The notes: generated by a model from the sequence alone, not told the origin. Shown: positions 44,310 through 54,568, counted from the first letter of the stretch. The stretch: 64,000 bases of DNA from Billgrantia gudaonensis (GCF_900100195.1 NZ_FNES01000001.1:1-64000), one strand, 5' to 3'. Made by a program: numbers and translations.

Positions 44310-47075
44310 TCAGCTCTCCTGCTTTTTCAGTAGGGTGATCGCCATGCCCATGATCACCGGTACCGCCAGTAGCATCGGCAGGAACGAACCGATAAGGTCA
44401 CCTAGCCCTAGGGACTTGCTGAATACGCCGCGACTGATGGTGAACATATGGCTTGCCGGATAGATGCTGCCGATGAAGCGTCCGGTGCCTTCCAGTGACG
44501 AAACCGGGTCGGTCAGTCCCGAAAACTGTATGGCGGGAATCAGCGTGCCGATCATGGCGAAGAACATGGCGGCGATCTGGCTGCGGGTGACGGTGGAGGC
44601 CAGCAGGCCCATGCCGGTGGCGATGATGGAAAATACCAGTGCTGACAGCGCCAAGGTGGCGAAGCTGCCGGTGATCGGCACGCCGAACAGCGTGATCGCC
44701 AGTCCGACCATCAAGAGAAAGTTGACCATTGCCAAGCCGATGTAGGGAATTTGCTTGCCGATCAGGAACTCGGCACGAGTGACCGGCGTGACGTAGAGAT
44801 TGATGATCGACCCCATCTCCTTTTCACGCACCACCGAGAGCGCCGTGAGCATGGCCGGCAGCATCAGCAACAGGAGTGGAATCACGGCAGGAACCATTGC
44901 CGGCAGGCTCTGAATGTCCGGATTGTAACGGTAGCGGTTCTCGATATTGGCGGCCCCGGTACCCGTCTCGGCTCCGGATTGCCTTGCTCGCTCCAGCAGC
45001 CACTGCTGGTGGATACCCTGCACGTAGCCCCGTACGGTTTCGGCGCGCTGGGGCATGGCGCCGTCGATCCATGCGCCGATCTCGACATCGTGACCACGCA
45101 TCACGTCACGGCCGAACCCGGGGGGTATCTCGATCGCCAGAGCCAGTTCTCCGCTGCGCATGCGCCGATCCAGCTCGGCATAGCCGGAAAGAGGCGGACG
45201 CTCCGTAAAGTAATGGGGGGAGCCTGACAGGTTCAGCGCGTAGCTCTGACTTAGCGACGTCTGGTCCCGGTCGAGGATGGCATAGTTGAGATCCTCGACA
45301 TCCATGCTGATGCCAAAACCCATCACGAACATCAGGATTAGCGAGCCAACCAGTGCCAGGGTCGCACGCACCGGATCGCGGCGCAGTTCCAGGCTTTCGC
45401 GCCAGGTGTAGCTGAGCATCCGTTGGAGGCTGAAGCGTCGGTAAGGCGGTACGGCGTCGTGCGCAACGGCGGCGACGCATGACGATTCCGGAGTGTTGCC
45501 GGTTTCTTGCGAGGCGGTTTTCCCGGCACTCCCTCGGTCGGCGCCGGCCTCGATCAAGTAGTCGATGAAGGCGTTTTCGAGAGACTGGGCGCCACGTTTT
45601 TCGACCAGCGCGGCCGGCGTGTCGCTGTCGAGTACCCGGCCGGCGTGCATCATCGACATGCGGTCGCAGCGCTCGGCTTCGTTCATGAAGTGAGTGGAAA
45701 TGAAGATCGTCACCCGGTCGCGGCGCGACAGCTCGACCAGCAGGCGCCAGAAGGCATCGCGGGCGATGGGATCGACCCCCGAGGTCGGCTCGTCCAGAAC
45801 CAGCAGTTCGGGTTCGTGAACCATTGCCACTGCCAGAGAAAGCCGTTGACGCATGCCGAGAGGAAGACTCTCCGGCAGGGTATCGAGAACCTCCTCGAGG
45901 CCGAAGCGTTCGACCATCTCGGCGACCCTTGCCGGGATGGCACTCTTGGCAATCTGGAACAGACGCGCATGCAGTACCAGGTTCTGATGTACGGTCAGCT
46001 CGCCGTATAGTGAAAATGCCTGGGACATGTAGCCAACCCGGCGTCGGGTGTCGATGTCGCGGGGATTTACCTCCTGGCCGAACAGCCAGGCCTGGCCTTC
46101 GCTGGCGGACAGCAGTCCTGTGAGCATCTTCATGGTGGTCGTCTTGCCGCAGCCGTTGGAGCCGAGAAAGCCGAATATCTCGCCACGCCGGATGCGGAAG
46201 CTAACATGGTCGACGGCGATGAAGTCACCGAAACGCATGGTGAGGTCTTTGGCCTCGATGGCGACTTCATTGTCATCCTGCGCCAGCGGCGGGATAGTCA
46301 CCGGCTCGTAGCCGCGCTTTTTCGCTTCCGGCAGCAGTTCGATGAAGGCGGTTTCCAATGAGTCGCTGCGTGTGCGTGTCAGTAGTTCCTGCGGGGTTCC
46401 GGTTGCGAGTACCTTGCCGGCGTCCATGGCCACCAGCCAGTCGAAACGCTGGGCTTCGTCCATGTAGGCGGTGGCGACGATCACGCTCATCTGCGGTCGA
46501 TCGCTGCGGATGCGGGCGATCAGATCCCAGAACTGGGCTCGGGCCAGTGGGTCGACGCCGGTGGTGGGTTCGTCGAGAATCAATAGGTCGGGATCGTGAA
46601 TCAAAGCACAGCATAGTCCGAGCTTCTGCTTCATGCCCCCGGAAAGCTTGCCGGCGGGGCGATCGAGGAAGGTGTGTAGCCCGGTACTGTGGGTCAGGTC
46701 GTCGATGCGTCGCCGACGTTCACCGGCTGCGTGGCCGAATAGCCGAGCGAAGAACTGCAGATTTTCCTCGACGGAAAGCGTTGGATAGAGGTTTTTGCCT
46801 AACCCTTGTGGCATGTAAGCGATGCGCGGGCCGACCTCGTTACGATGGCGTTTGGTGCTCATGTCGCCGCCTAACACTGTGACCGTACCCTCTTGGATTG
46901 TGCGGGCGCCGGCGAGCAGCGATAGCAGGCTGGATTTGCCGACGCCATCCGGGCCAATCAGCCCGACCATGAATCCGGCCGGCAGGGCCAGGTCCAACGC
47001 GTCCAGGGCGGTGGTGCGGCCGTAGCGTAAGGTGAGCGCGCTGACCCGGGCGACGGGCGGCATTTCCTGACTCAT
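44310..47075 (-). CDS. rbbA: RbbA: ABC protein with two ATPase domains fused to an ABC-2 permease
   Basis: The 921-residue protein has ATPase domain 1 (Walker [10 protein letters not shown] at residues 41-49, signature LSGGMKQK, Walker [14 protein letters not shown]). ATPase domain 2 follows (Walker [10 protein letters not shown], Walker [14 protein letters not shown]), and then an ABC-2 permease half (about 560-921) with [24 protein letters not shown]. RbbA of E. coli was described as a ribosome-bound ATPase, but the domain layout and operon suggest efflux. Its start overlaps the yhiI stop as ATGA. Confidence 0.94.
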   Translation of the reverse strand: MSQEMPPVARVSALTLRYGRTTALDALDLALPAGFMVGLIGPDGVGKSSLLSLLAGARTIQEGTVTVLGGDMSTKRHRNEVGPRIAYMPQGLGKNLYPTLSVEENLQFFARLFGHAAGERRRRIDDLTHSTGLHTFLDRPAGKLSGGMKQKLGLCCALIHDPDLLILDEPTTGVDPLARAQFWDLIARIRSDRPQMSVIVATAYMDEAQRFDWLVAMDAGKVLATGTPQELLTRTRSDSLETAFIELLPEAKKRGYEPVTIPPLAQDDNEVAIEAKDLTMRFGDFIAVDHVSFRIRRGEIFGFLGSNGCGKTTTMKMLTGLLSASEGQAWLFGQEVNPRDIDTRRRVGYMSQAFSLYGELTVHQNLVLHARLFQIAKSAIPARVAEMVERFGLEEVLDTLPESLPLGMRQRLSLAVAMVHEPELLVLDEPTSGVDPIARDAFWRLLVELSRRDRVTIFISTHFMNEAERCDRMSMMHAGRVLDSDTPAALVEKRGAQSLENAFIDYLIEAGADRGSAGKTASQETGNTPESSCVAAVAHDAVPPYRRFSLQRMLSYTWRESLELRRDPVRATLALVGSLILMFVMGFGISMDVEDLNYAILDRDQTSLSQSYALNLSGSPHYFTERPPLSGYAELDRRMRSGELALAIEIPPGFGRDVMRGHDVEIGAWIDGAMPQRAETVRGYVQGIHQQWLLERARQSGAETGTGAANIENRYRYNPDIQSLPAMVPAVIPLLLLMLPAMLTALSVVREKEMGSIINLYVTPVTRAEFLIGKQIPYIGLAMVNFLLMVGLAITLFGVPITGSFATLALSALVFSIIATGMGLLASTVTRSQIAAMFFAMIGTLIPAIQFSGLTDPVSSLEGTGRFIGSIYPASHMFTISRGVFSKSLGLGDLIGSFLPMLLAVPVIMGMAITLLKKQES

Positions 47076-48148
47076 GGAGCGACATTGACCTCGAGGTGGT
47101 CGGGCCAGGGGGCGTCATCCTCGAGCTTCAGGTAGGCCATGCCGGGCAGGCCCGTCTTGACTTGATCGATATGCTCGAGCAGCAGAACCGGATCGATCTG
47201 GGCGCGAACGCGGAACATTAGCTTCTCTCGTTCGCTTTCGGTTTCCACGGTCTTGGGGGTGAACTGGGCGACGCTGGCCACGAAGCTGACCCGGGCGGGA
47301 ATCACATTGTCCGGGGCGGCATCCAGCACCAGACGCACCTCGTCGCCCATGGCAACCCGGCCTGCCTCGCTGGTGGGCAGGAAGAAGGTCATGTAGACCT
47401 TGGTGAGGTCGATCAGGTTGAGTACCTTGCCCCCGGCACCGAGTACCTCGCCCGGTTCGGCTACACGGAACTGCACGCGGGCCAGGCGGTCGGTCTTGAG
47501 TTCGCTGTCGTCCAGATCGGCCTCGATGCGCTGGATGGCAGCCTGGTAGGCCTCCACCTCCGATTCGGCCTCGATGACCTGGGATTCGGTAGCGCGGATG
47601 GCAGCCTGGGCGGAGAGCACCTGGGCATTGGCCGAGGCCAGGGCGGCTTGATGGCTCTGGTAGTCGGCCAAGGCATCGTCGAACTGCTGGCGAGAGATGG
47701 CGTTGCGCTCCACCAGATTGGCCGAGCGCTCGTAGCGCTTGCGCGAGGCGTTCAGCTCTGCCTGGCGCTGGTTGACCACGGCTCTTGCGGTTTCCAGCTC
47801 GCTCTGGCGCATGGCGACCATGGCTCGAGCCGTCTCCAGGGCGTTCTCGGCTCGGCGGGTCTGTGCTATGGCCTGGGCCAGCTCGGCCGCCAGGGTGGCG
47901 GTATCCATGCGGGCCACCGTTTGGCCGGCCTCGACGAACTCGCCTTCCTCGACCAGTACCTCGTCGAGCCGACCGGCGACCCGGGTGGCGATGTCGATCT
48001 CGGTGGCTTCGATTCGCCCGTTGCCGCTGGCGATGCCCTCGCCCGGGCCTTCCGGCTGCAGTTCCCGCCAGACCAGCCAGGCCGCGATGCCAATAACGGC
48101 AATCGCCGCCAGTCCCTTGATCGACTTGCTTTTACTGCTTGTCTTCAT
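47072..48148 (-). CDS. yhiI: HlyD-family membrane fusion protein YhiI
   Basis: The 358-residue protein has an N-terminal membrane anchor ([12 protein letters not shown]) followed by the first half of the barrel-sandwich ([21 protein letters not shown]). A long alpha-helical hairpin rich in Ala/Glu/Gln (about 75-215) and the second lipoyl half follow. It would bridge RbbA/YhhJ and an outer membrane channel such as the TolC-like protein at 53048. It is the first gene of the operon. Confidence 0.93.
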   Translation of the reverse strand: MKTSSKSKSIKGLAAIAVIGIAAWLVWRELQPEGPGEGIASGNGRIEATEIDIATRVAGRLDEVLVEEGEFVEAGQTVARMDTATLAAELAQAIAQTRRAENALETARAMVAMRQSELETARAVVNQRQAELNASRKRYERSANLVERNAISRQQFDDALADYQSHQAALASANAQVLSAQAAIRATESQVIEAESEVEAYQAAIQRIEADLDDSELKTDRLARVQFRVAEPGEVLGAGGKVLNLIDLTKVYMTFFLPTSEAGRVAMGDEVRLVLDAAPDNVIPARVSFVASVAQFTPKTVETESEREKLMFRVRAQIDPVLLLEHIDQVKTGLPGMAYLKLEDDAPWPDHLEVNVAP

Positions 48149-48174
48149 GTTGTTGCATCCACGGTTGGCGGTTG

Positions 48175-48188
48175 ATTAAGCGGCTAAC
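48175..48188. repeat. Imperfect inverted repeat before yhiI
   Basis: ATTAAGCGGCTAAC shares 10 of 14 bases with the perfect palindrome at 54553-54566 and, like it, is followed by GTT. Both lie upstream of membrane fusion protein genes. A common regulator is possible but the match is modest. Confidence 0.25.
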
Positions 48189-48222
48189 GTTACGTATCGA
48201 GACTCCGCGTCGATGGGGGCCG

Positions 48223-48846
48223 TCATGGCTCGACGAGGTTGGCCAGGGTCCAGTCGACCAACTCGCTAGCGAGCTGATCGGCGGCGCGGTCGAAGGCCTG
48301 GACCACGGCTTCGAGGCTGTCATCCTTGTTTGCGACCACCACTTCGATGCGGCGACTGGCGAGTACCTCGCGGCTGGACTCGTCGAGTAACTGGACCTCG
48401 AGGCGCGCTATCACCTCAGGAGTGCCTTCGCGGTAGCGGCTATGGAAGGCCCCGAGGTGGCTCGCCAGGGTGGCGTCGCTGCGCGCCCGGCTGGTGTCGT
48501 CCACCACGGCGGTCAGGCGGCCATCGAGGCGGAAGGCCTCGATCAGGTAGTCGCGCACTAGCCTCGGGGCATCGTCCCGCCAGCGGGCCCCGGCATGGGC
48601 CTGGAACTCCCCGGGGGAGGGCATGACCAGCAGACGCGGACCGTCCAGCGGTGCCCCGGCGCTCGGCGTGTCGACCCGCAGGGTGAGGTCGCGGGTGGCG
48701 TCGGCAGACGCCGACTGCGACGGCTCGGACAGCGTGAACAGGCGCACCGGTTCGCGCTCGGGGAGCAGGCTGCAGCCCGCGGGGAGCCCGGCGATCATCA
48801 GCAAAGACAGTGCCATCGCGAGCCGTGGCATCGGGGGCAGGGTCAT
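48223..48846 (-). CDS. ABC-type transport auxiliary lipoprotein (PqiC/LptE-like family)
   Basis: The 207-residue protein has a lipoprotein signal ending in LPAGC (Cys25). The mature domain has FTLSEP, PSAGAPLDGPRLLV, RWRDDAPRLVRDYLIEAF and repeated acidic helices at the end (AADQLASELVDWTLANL). These fit the ABC_trans_aux family, whose members (PqiC) are outer membrane partners of MCE proteins. It is the last gene of the mlaE-mlaF-mlaD-like operon and overlaps the MCE gene as ATGA. Confidence 0.88.
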   Translation of the reverse strand: MTLPPMPRLAMALSLLMIAGLPAGCSLLPEREPVRLFTLSEPSQSASADATRDLTLRVDTPSAGAPLDGPRLLVMPSPGEFQAHAGARWRDDAPRLVRDYLIEAFRLDGRLTAVVDDTSRARSDATLASHLGAFHSRYREGTPEVIARLEVQLLDESSREVLASRRIEVVVANKDDSLEAVVQAFDRAADQLASELVDWTLANLVEP

Positions 48847-49781
48847 GGGGTGAACTCCTGTATCGCATCGCGTCCCAGCAGGGCATCGGCGGGATTCTCT
48901 TCCAGGCGTCGCACCAGACGGTTCAGGGTACGCAGTGTCGCGTGCAGTTCGCGCATGGCCGGGTCGAGCTCGCCCACGCCTTGCAGGCCCCGCGCCAGGG
49001 AGTCCTCGTGGCGTGCCGTCAGGCGATCCAGCCGGGCGGTGGTGGACTCCAGCGACTGCATCGCACGCCGAGCGCTCTGCAAGGAGTCGCGCCCCTCGTC
49101 GTCCAGCAGCTCGTTGGCACTTTCGCCCAGGCGGCTGAAGCTCTGCAGGGACGCCTCGACCTGATCGCCGGCTCGTTCGAAGCTCACCATGGCCTCGCCG
49201 AAGGCATCCCGCTGGTCGACCAAAGTTCGTGAGACGACCTCCAGATTGTCCAGGGTGCGCGTCAGGCTCTCGGCGTTCTCCTCGGAGAGCAGCCGGTTGG
49301 CATTGGTCAGCAACCGGTCCACCTGGGCAAACAGCTCCTCACTGTTGGCGAGCAGCGAGCTCAGCGGCGAGGGCTCGGCCTGAATCAGCGGAGGATCGTC
49401 GCGGTCGCCCACCAGACGGGGGCTCCCGGGCGTGCCGCCGAGCAGTTGGATGTTCATGCTGCCGGTAATGTTGGCCAGCGCCAGGCTGGCGCGGGTGTCC
49501 TGCTTGACCGGAACGTCGCCGTAGACTCGGATCAGGGCGCGTACCTGGCGCGGATCCTGGGAGTCGAGGCGCAGCTCGACCACGTTTCCGACCTCGATGC
49601 CGCTGTACTGCACCGCATTGCCCTCGGACAGTCCGCTGACGGCCCGGTTGAAGCCGATCTCGTACCAGGCATAGTCGCGGTCGACGCTGGACTTGCCCAG
49701 CCACAGGGCGAACAGCAGCGCGCTGCCCAGGGTGATTACCGTGAACAGCCCGATCAGCACATGGTGGGCGCGGGGTTCCAT
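48843..49781 (-). CDS. MlaD-like MCE domain protein
   Basis: The 312-residue protein has an N-terminal membrane anchor (HHVLIGLFTVITLGSALLFALWLG), one MCE domain (about 40-120: FNRAVSGLSEGNAVQYSGIEVGNVVEL, ANITGSMNIQLLGG), and a long helical C-terminal region. The MCE domain forms hexameric rings that carry phospholipids across the periplasm. The C-terminal extension is much longer than in E. coli MlaD and could form a tube or reach the lipoprotein partner. Confidence 0.92.
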   Translation of the reverse strand: MEPRAHHVLIGLFTVITLGSALLFALWLGKSSVDRDYAWYEIGFNRAVSGLSEGNAVQYSGIEVGNVVELRLDSQDPRQVRALIRVYGDVPVKQDTRASLALANITGSMNIQLLGGTPGSPRLVGDRDDPPLIQAEPSPLSSLLANSEELFAQVDRLLTNANRLLSEENAESLTRTLDNLEVVSRTLVDQRDAFGEAMVSFERAGDQVEASLQSFSRLGESANELLDDEGRDSLQSARRAMQSLESTTARLDRLTARHEDSLARGLQGVGELDPAMRELHATLRTLNRLVRRLEENPADALLGRDAIQEFTP

Positions 49782-49783
49782 CG

Positions 49784-50590
49784 TCAGCTCTCCTCCGCGG
49801 GGTAGGCCGCCAGGTGGGCGGCACGGCCTCGCGGGCCGTGGAAATAGTCATGGATCCAGGCATCGTCGGTGTCCTCGACGACATCGATGCGGTCGGCCAC
49901 CAGCACCCGGCCGCGTGACAGCACGGCCACCCGGTCGCAGGCGGCATAGAGGGTGTCCAGGTCGTGGGTGACCAGGAAGACGCTCAGGCCGAGCGCGTCG
50001 CGCAGGGTCAGGATCAGGCGGTCGAAGGCCGCCGCGGCGATCGGATCCAGGCCTGCCGTCGGCTCGTCCAGGAACAGCACTTCCGGGTCCAGCGCCAGGG
50101 CGCGCGCCAATGCGGCCCGCTTGATCATGCCGCCGGAGAGCTCGGCGGGATACTGGGTTGCGGACTCCCCGGGGAGACCGGCCAGGGCCAGCTTGACCCG
50201 GGCCAGGGCCTCGGCGTCGGCGCGGGTGAGCCCGATGTGCTCGATCAGCGGCAGGGCAACGTTCTCCTGCAGGGTCAGCGAGGTGAACAGTGCGCCGCGC
50301 TGGAATAGCACTCCGAAGCGGCGCTCCACCCGCGAGCGGTCCTGGGTGGAGAGACGCTGTAGATCCTCGCCGAACACCTCGATGCGCCCGGCGCTGGGTT
50401 GAAGCAGGCCGACGATGCTGCGTAGCAGGACCGACTTGCCGGTGCCCGAACCGCCGACCACGCCGAGGATTTCCCTCGGATAGAGGTCGAGGTCGAGATC
50501 CTCGTGGACGCTATGCTGGCCGAAGCGGTTGGTCAGCCCGCGCACCCGGATCAGGGGCTCCTGGTTCATCGACGTCCGTGCCGCGCTCAC
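49784..50590 (-). CDS. MlaF-like ABC ATP-binding protein
   Basis: The 268-residue protein has Walker A GGSGTGKS (about residues 44-51), signature LSGGMIKRAALARAL, Walker B VLFLDEPTAGLDP and the switch histidine in VFLVTHDLDT. The LSGGM form is typical of MlaF-type ATPases. The GTG at 50590 overlaps the permease stop as GTGA; a later ATG at 50569 is the alternative start. Confidence 0.92.
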   Translation of the reverse strand: MSAARTSMNQEPLIRVRGLTNRFGQHSVHEDLDLDLYPREILGVVGGSGTGKSVLLRSIVGLLQPSAGRIEVFGEDLQRLSTQDRSRVERRFGVLFQRGALFTSLTLQENVALPLIEHIGLTRADAEALARVKLALAGLPGESATQYPAELSGGMIKRAALARALALDPEVLFLDEPTAGLDPIAAAAFDRLILTLRDALGLSVFLVTHDLDTLYAACDRVAVLSRGRVLVADRIDVVEDTDDAWIHDYFHGPRGRAAHLAAYPAEES

Positions 50591-51723
50591 CAGCCCATCT
50601 CCATGAAGAAGAGGGCCGCCACCGCATCCAGCAGGATCACCACGAAGATCGACTGCACCACGCTCGAGGTCGTGTGCTCGCCAACGGACTGGGCGCTGCC
50701 GCTGACCTTGAAGCCCTCCAGGCAGCCGATCACCGCGACCAGGAAGGCGAACAGCGGTGCCTTGGCGAGGCCCACCAGGAAGTGGTTGAGAGGGATGTCG
50801 CGCTGCAGAATGGCCAGGAACTGGATGAGCGAGATGTCCAGGGCCAGCAGGCAGACCAGGGCCCCGCCGAGGATGCCGCTCAGCATGCCCACGAAGGAGA
50901 GGATCGGCAGGGTCAGCATCATTGCCAGTACCCTCGGCAGCACCAGCACCTCGACGGGGTCGATGCCGAGAGTGCGAATGGCATCGAGTTCCTCGTTGGC
51001 CTTCATGGCACCGAGCTGGGCCGTGAAGGCGCTGGCGGTGCGACCGGCGAGCAGAATCGCGGCGAGCAACACGCCGAACTCGCGCAGGAAGGCGAAGGCG
51101 ACCAGGTTGACCGTGTAGATGGTGGCGCCGAAGTCGCGTAGCACCGTGGCGCCAAGGAAGGCCACCACGGCGCCCACCAGGAAGGTCAGCAGCGCAACGA
51201 TGGGTAGGGCATTGAGGCCCGTCTGGTGCAGTTGGGCTACCATTGCGGTGAGGCGCCAGCGGTTGGGTCGCCAGGCGGTGGCGGCCAGGGTGGCGAGCAC
51301 TTGTCCCATGAACCCGAGCAGCAGGCGCTGCTGCTGCCAGAAGCCCTCGACGAGCTGACCGGTCCGGGCCAGGGTGTCTATCAGTGGCCGGCTGGGGCGC
51401 AGCGCTGAGGACTCGCGGTGTGCCATGGCCTCGCCCAGGGTGCGCAGCAGGGCTCGGCGTGTCGCCGGTAGGTCGGGGGCCCAGCGGTCGATCTCGGCCA
51501 GTCGTTGGGCTCCGACGAGTTCTGCCAACAAGGCGGCGCCGGCGGTGTCCAGGGCACCGAGCCCGGTGAGATCGATCGCCGCAGCCCAGGCGTGTCGGGG
51601 GCAGCGGCCGAGTTCGCGGCGCAGGGCGGCATAGTGCGACAGGGTCCAGTCACCGCGAGGAGAGAGTGTCCCGCCCTCTTGCAATAGCGTACCGGCTGAG
51701 GGGTGCGCAGGCCGTTCCGTCAT
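50587..51723 (-). CDS. MlaE-type permease with N-terminal STAS domain
   Basis: The 378-residue protein has an N-terminal STAS-like domain (about 10-95: GDWTLSHYAALRREL, AIDLTGLGALDTAGAALLAELVG) fused to a MlaE permease (about 130-378: LPIVALLTFLVGAVVAFLGA, AGRTASAFTAQLGAMKANEELDAIRTLGIDPVEVLVLPR). In E. coli the STAS protein MlaB is a separate subunit. I chose the ATG at 51723 with GGAAGG seven bases upstream. The longer frame reaches into the palindromic operator and is unlikely to be translated. Confidence 0.92.
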   Translation of the reverse strand: MTERPAHPSAGTLLQEGGTLSPRGDWTLSHYAALRRELGRCPRHAWAAAIDLTGLGALDTAGAALLAELVGAQRLAEIDRWAPDLPATRRALLRTLGEAMAHRESSALRPSRPLIDTLARTGQLVEGFWQQQRLLLGFMGQVLATLAATAWRPNRWRLTAMVAQLHQTGLNALPIVALLTFLVGAVVAFLGATVLRDFGATIYTVNLVAFAFLREFGVLLAAILLAGRTASAFTAQLGAMKANEELDAIRTLGIDPVEVLVLPRVLAMMLTLPILSFVGMLSGILGGALVCLLALDISLIQFLAILQRDIPLNHFLVGLAKAPLFAFLVAVIGCLEGFKVSGSAQSVGEHTTSSVVQSIFVVILLDAVAALFFMEMGW

Positions 51724-51863
51724 GGTTGTACCTTCCGCTGATTGCGTTGGCCGATCCGCGGGCATCTCCGCTCTGATAGGGTGCCGACGTCTGGCGCTCC
51801 CGTCGAAGGGGCCGGCCACCTTTCCCTGGATGAACGTCATTATGCGAGATGAGGATACGGTAC

Positions 51864-51883
51864 CATACATTCATTTATGTATG
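51864..51883. promoter_or_regulatory. Candidate TetR/AcrR-type operator before the MCE operon
   Basis: CATACAT-TCATTT-ATGTATG has perfect seven-base arms. It contains TACATTCAT-TT-ATGTATG, which matches the efflux-operon operator at 16 of 18 positions. A further related segment (TCATGTATTGTATGAAC) follows at 51884-51900. The site lies about 140 bases before the MlaE start, where the promoter should be. Confidence 0.6.
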
Positions 51884-51962
51884 TCATGTATTGTATGAAC
51901 TAGCGAACCGGGGAGAGATGCTTCGTTGCGGGTGATATCACCAGTAGGCCGCGCAGCGTCGT

Positions 51963-52886
51963 TCAGCGCCGCATCAGCTGATGCAGCCAGCGCCAGCTAC
52001 GTTGCCATAGGGGCATCTCGGGATGCGGCTTGACGAGGTGGAAGCGCCAGCGTCCGCGGGTGAGAAAACGTGCCACCGGCTTTACCTGGGCGGGGCGGTC
52101 GAGCATGGGAGCATGGCCACAACCGGGCACCTCCAGGGCGACCAGGCTCGGCTGCACCTCGGCCATGCGGGTCACGCTATCGGCGCGCAGCAAGGGCGAA
52201 TCGGCGCCGCGTATCACCATCAGCGGGCAGCGGATCGCCGCCCAGTCGGCCCAGGTGTCGCGCGGCGTGTCGTGGATGAATTGCTCGCCGATGCGTGGAT
52301 CGAAGTGGTAGGTCCAACTGCCATCGGGCAGGCGCCGTGCGCTGTTCAGGGCGAGGCGATGCCAAGCCTCGTCGCCTTCGATGCCGAAGCCGGCGTAGTG
52401 GCGCCGCAACTCCGTCTCCAACTGACCCAGAGTGCAGAAACGGTGAGGCATGCCGAAATAGAGCGCCAGCTGGGTCAGGCCGTCGGGATCGAGTTCGGGA
52501 CCCACGTCGTTGAGCACCAGCCGTTCGATGCGAGGGGCGGTCTCGGGCTCGGCGGCGAGCAGCATGCCGAGCAACCCGCCCATGGACGTGCCGACCCAGG
52601 GCACCGATTCCAGGCCGAAGTGGTCGAGGACGGCGACTGCTACCTTCATGTAGTGGGCGTAAAGGTACTCGTGAGCGGGGTAGAGTGACCAGCTCGACAG
52701 GCCGCGTCCCGGTGTGTCCGGGGCGAGTACACGCCAGCCCGGACCGAGCTGGCGGGCGAAGTCGGCGAAGTCTCCCCCGTGGCGCGCCAAGCCATGCCAG
52801 GCGATCACGCTGCGCGTCGCCCGGGGATGCCAGACGCGCACGGCAACTTCCAGCCCGCGCACACGGATCAGTTCCAGAGCGTCCAT
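51963..52886 (-). CDS. Alpha/beta-hydrolase
   Basis: The 307-residue protein has the oxyanion region AWHGLARHGGDF, the nucleophile elbow VGTSMGGLLG (serine near residue 115) and a C-terminal GHAPMLDRP histidine. There is no signal peptide. AGGAGATTTC precedes the ATG at 52886. It lies upstream of the MCE operon on the same strand, separated by 239 bases with the operator, and is divergent from the TolC-like gene. A role in lipid metabolism is only a guess from context. Confidence 0.85.
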   Translation of the reverse strand: MDALELIRVRGLEVAVRVWHPRATRSVIAWHGLARHGGDFADFARQLGPGWRVLAPDTPGRGLSSWSLYPAHEYLYAHYMKVAVAVLDHFGLESVPWVGTSMGGLLGMLLAAEPETAPRIERLVLNDVGPELDPDGLTQLALYFGMPHRFCTLGQLETELRRHYAGFGIEGDEAWHRLALNSARRLPDGSWTYHFDPRIGEQFIHDTPRDTWADWAAIRCPLMVIRGADSPLLRADSVTRMAEVQPSLVALEVPGCGHAPMLDRPAQVKPVARFLTRGRWRFHLVKPHPEMPLWQRSWRWLHQLMRR

Positions 52887-52993
52887 GAAATCTCCTGGGG
52901 TGTCGCCATACTGCATTGCAGCATAGACGAAGCGCCGCTAGCGTAAAGTGCGCTTTCATATTTATTGCCGCCTGCCGGGGTAGATTCAACGCC

Positions 52994-53013
52994 GGAACAT
53001 GCGACAATGTATG
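52994..53013. promoter_or_regulatory. Weak relative of the TetR/AcrR-type operator before the TolC-like gene
   Basis: GGAACAT-GCGACA-ATGTATG shares the right arm and six-base spacing with the operator at 51864-51883, but the left arm matches only in ACAT. It lies in the divergent gap, 35 bases before the TolC-like ATG. Confidence 0.3.
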
Positions 53014-53047
53014 TAAATTCACATCGCCATCGTCCGAGGAAAGAAGA

Positions 53048-54526
53048 ATGCCATCACCCTGCCGCGCTCCTCACCGCTTTCGTCAATTCGGGCATCGATT
53101 GGCCCATCGCAGTTTGTTGCCTGCACTGGTCGCTTCGGTCATGGCCCTGCCGGCCCAGGCGGCCGATCTGCTGACCATTGCTCGCGATGCGCTGGACGAT
53201 AATGCCGAACTCGCTTCGACCCGTGCGCAGCAGGGTAGTGTCGAGGCAGGACGTGATGTGGCGCGTGCCGACCTGCTGCCGCAGTTGGGCGCTACCGGCA
53301 GCGTCGCCCATAACCGTCAGTACGAGAGTCAGAGTGCCGAGGGAGGCGCTGCTGCCATGCCCGGGCAGGGAGGTGGCACCCAGGACGATGCCTACAACAG
53401 CGTCAGCTTGGGGCTCGAGGCGACCCAGGCGCTTTACAATGCGATCGACAGCCGCGAGGTGGAACGGGCCGAGCGTGAAATAGACCAGCAGCTCTATCAG
53501 CTGGCGGCCACCGAGCAACAGGTGCTGATCGACGTGGCCACGGCTTATTTCGAGATATTGCGCGCTCACGAGATTCTCGAGGCTCGGCGTGCCCAGGAGC
53601 GAGCCATCGGTCGGCAGCTCGAACAGGCCCGCGAGCAGTTCGAGGTGGGCTTGATCGCCGTCACCGAAGTGGAGGAGGCCAAGGCCGCCTTCGACCAGGC
53701 CCGCGCCGAGCGCATTTCTGCCGAGAGCAACTTGCAGGTCAACTTCGAGGCGCTGGAGCGTCTCACCGGGGAACGCTACTCCAGCATCGAGGCGCTCGGC
53801 GATGAGATGCCCATTGCGCCGCCGACGCCCAACGAGCGAGATGCCTGGGTGGAACTGGCCATCGAGAACAGCCCTCTGGTGCTGGCCAGTCTGGCGGGGG
53901 TCGAGGTATCGCGGAGCAGCGTGGACATCGCTCGTGCCGGCCGGCTGCCGACTCTCGATGCCTTCGCCAACTACCAGTATGCCGACAGCGACAGTGACGG
54001 CCTCTCCGGCCACGACTCCGACAGCCAGGTGGGGGTGCGCCTGGACGTGCCGCTCTACACCGGAGGGCGTACCAGCGCCAGCGTCCGTCAGAATACCTAT
54101 TTGCTGGAGTCGAGCCAGTACGACTTCGAGGCGCAGCGCCGTGACACCATCCAGCAGGTGCGTTCGCGCTATACCCAGGTGAGCAACGACGTCTCCACGG
54201 TGGAGGCCCGCGCCCAGGCGATCGTTTCCAATCAGAGCGCGCTGGACGCCACCCGCGCCGGTTACGAGGTGGGCACGCGCAACATCGTCGACGTGCTCAA
54301 CGCCGAACAGAATCTCTACAATGCCATCGCCGACCATGCCAGTGCACGCTACGACTACGTGATCAACCGGCTCACCCTGCGCCAGCAGGCCGGGCTACTC
54401 GACGAGGCGGCGTTGCAGGAGGTCAACGACTGGCTGGGCGGCGACAGTGTCTCCTTCACCCTGCCCGAAGAAGACGCTGCCCATGACGCTGCCCTCGATA
54501 TCGGCGAACCACCCACGCCGCAGTGA
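53048..54526 (+). CDS. TolC-family outer membrane efflux protein
   Basis: The 492-residue protein has a signal peptide ending in AQAA (residue 37). It shows the two internal repeats of TolC with long coiled-coil helices, for example EVERAEREIDQQLYQLAATEQQVLIDVATAYFEIL and YEVGTRNIVDVLNAEQNLYNA. It should form the outer membrane channel for the AcrAB-type pump that follows. GAGGAAAG precedes the ATG at 53048. Confidence 0.93.
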   Translation: MPSPCRAPHRFRQFGHRLAHRSLLPALVASVMALPAQAADLLTIARDALDDNAELASTRAQQGSVEAGRDVARADLLPQLGATGSVAHNRQYESQSAEGGAAAMPGQGGGTQDDAYNSVSLGLEATQALYNAIDSREVERAEREIDQQLYQLAATEQQVLIDVATAYFEILRAHEILEARRAQERAIGRQLEQAREQFEVGLIAVTEVEEAKAAFDQARAERISAESNLQVNFEALERLTGERYSSIEALGDEMPIAPPTPNERDAWVELAIENSPLVLASLAGVEVSRSSVDIARAGRLPTLDAFANYQYADSDSDGLSGHDSDSQVGVRLDVPLYTGGRTSASVRQNTYLLESSQYDFEAQRRDTIQQVRSRYTQVSNDVSTVEARAQAIVSNQSALDATRAGYEVGTRNIVDVLNAEQNLYNAIADHASARYDYVINRLTLRQQAGLLDEAALQEVNDWLGGDSVSFTLPEEDAAHDAALDIGEPPTPQ

Positions 54527-54552
54527 GATACGACGGACGCTGAGCATGAGCG

Positions 54553-54566
54553 GTTAGGTGCCTAAC
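54553..54566. repeat. Perfect palindrome GTTAGG-TG-CCTAAC beside the efflux operator
   Basis: It lies three bases to the left of the operator at 54569-54594, in the gap between the TolC-like and adaptor genes. It may be a second regulatory site or a short transcript hairpin after the TolC-like gene. Confidence 0.35.
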
Positions 54567-54568
54567 GT

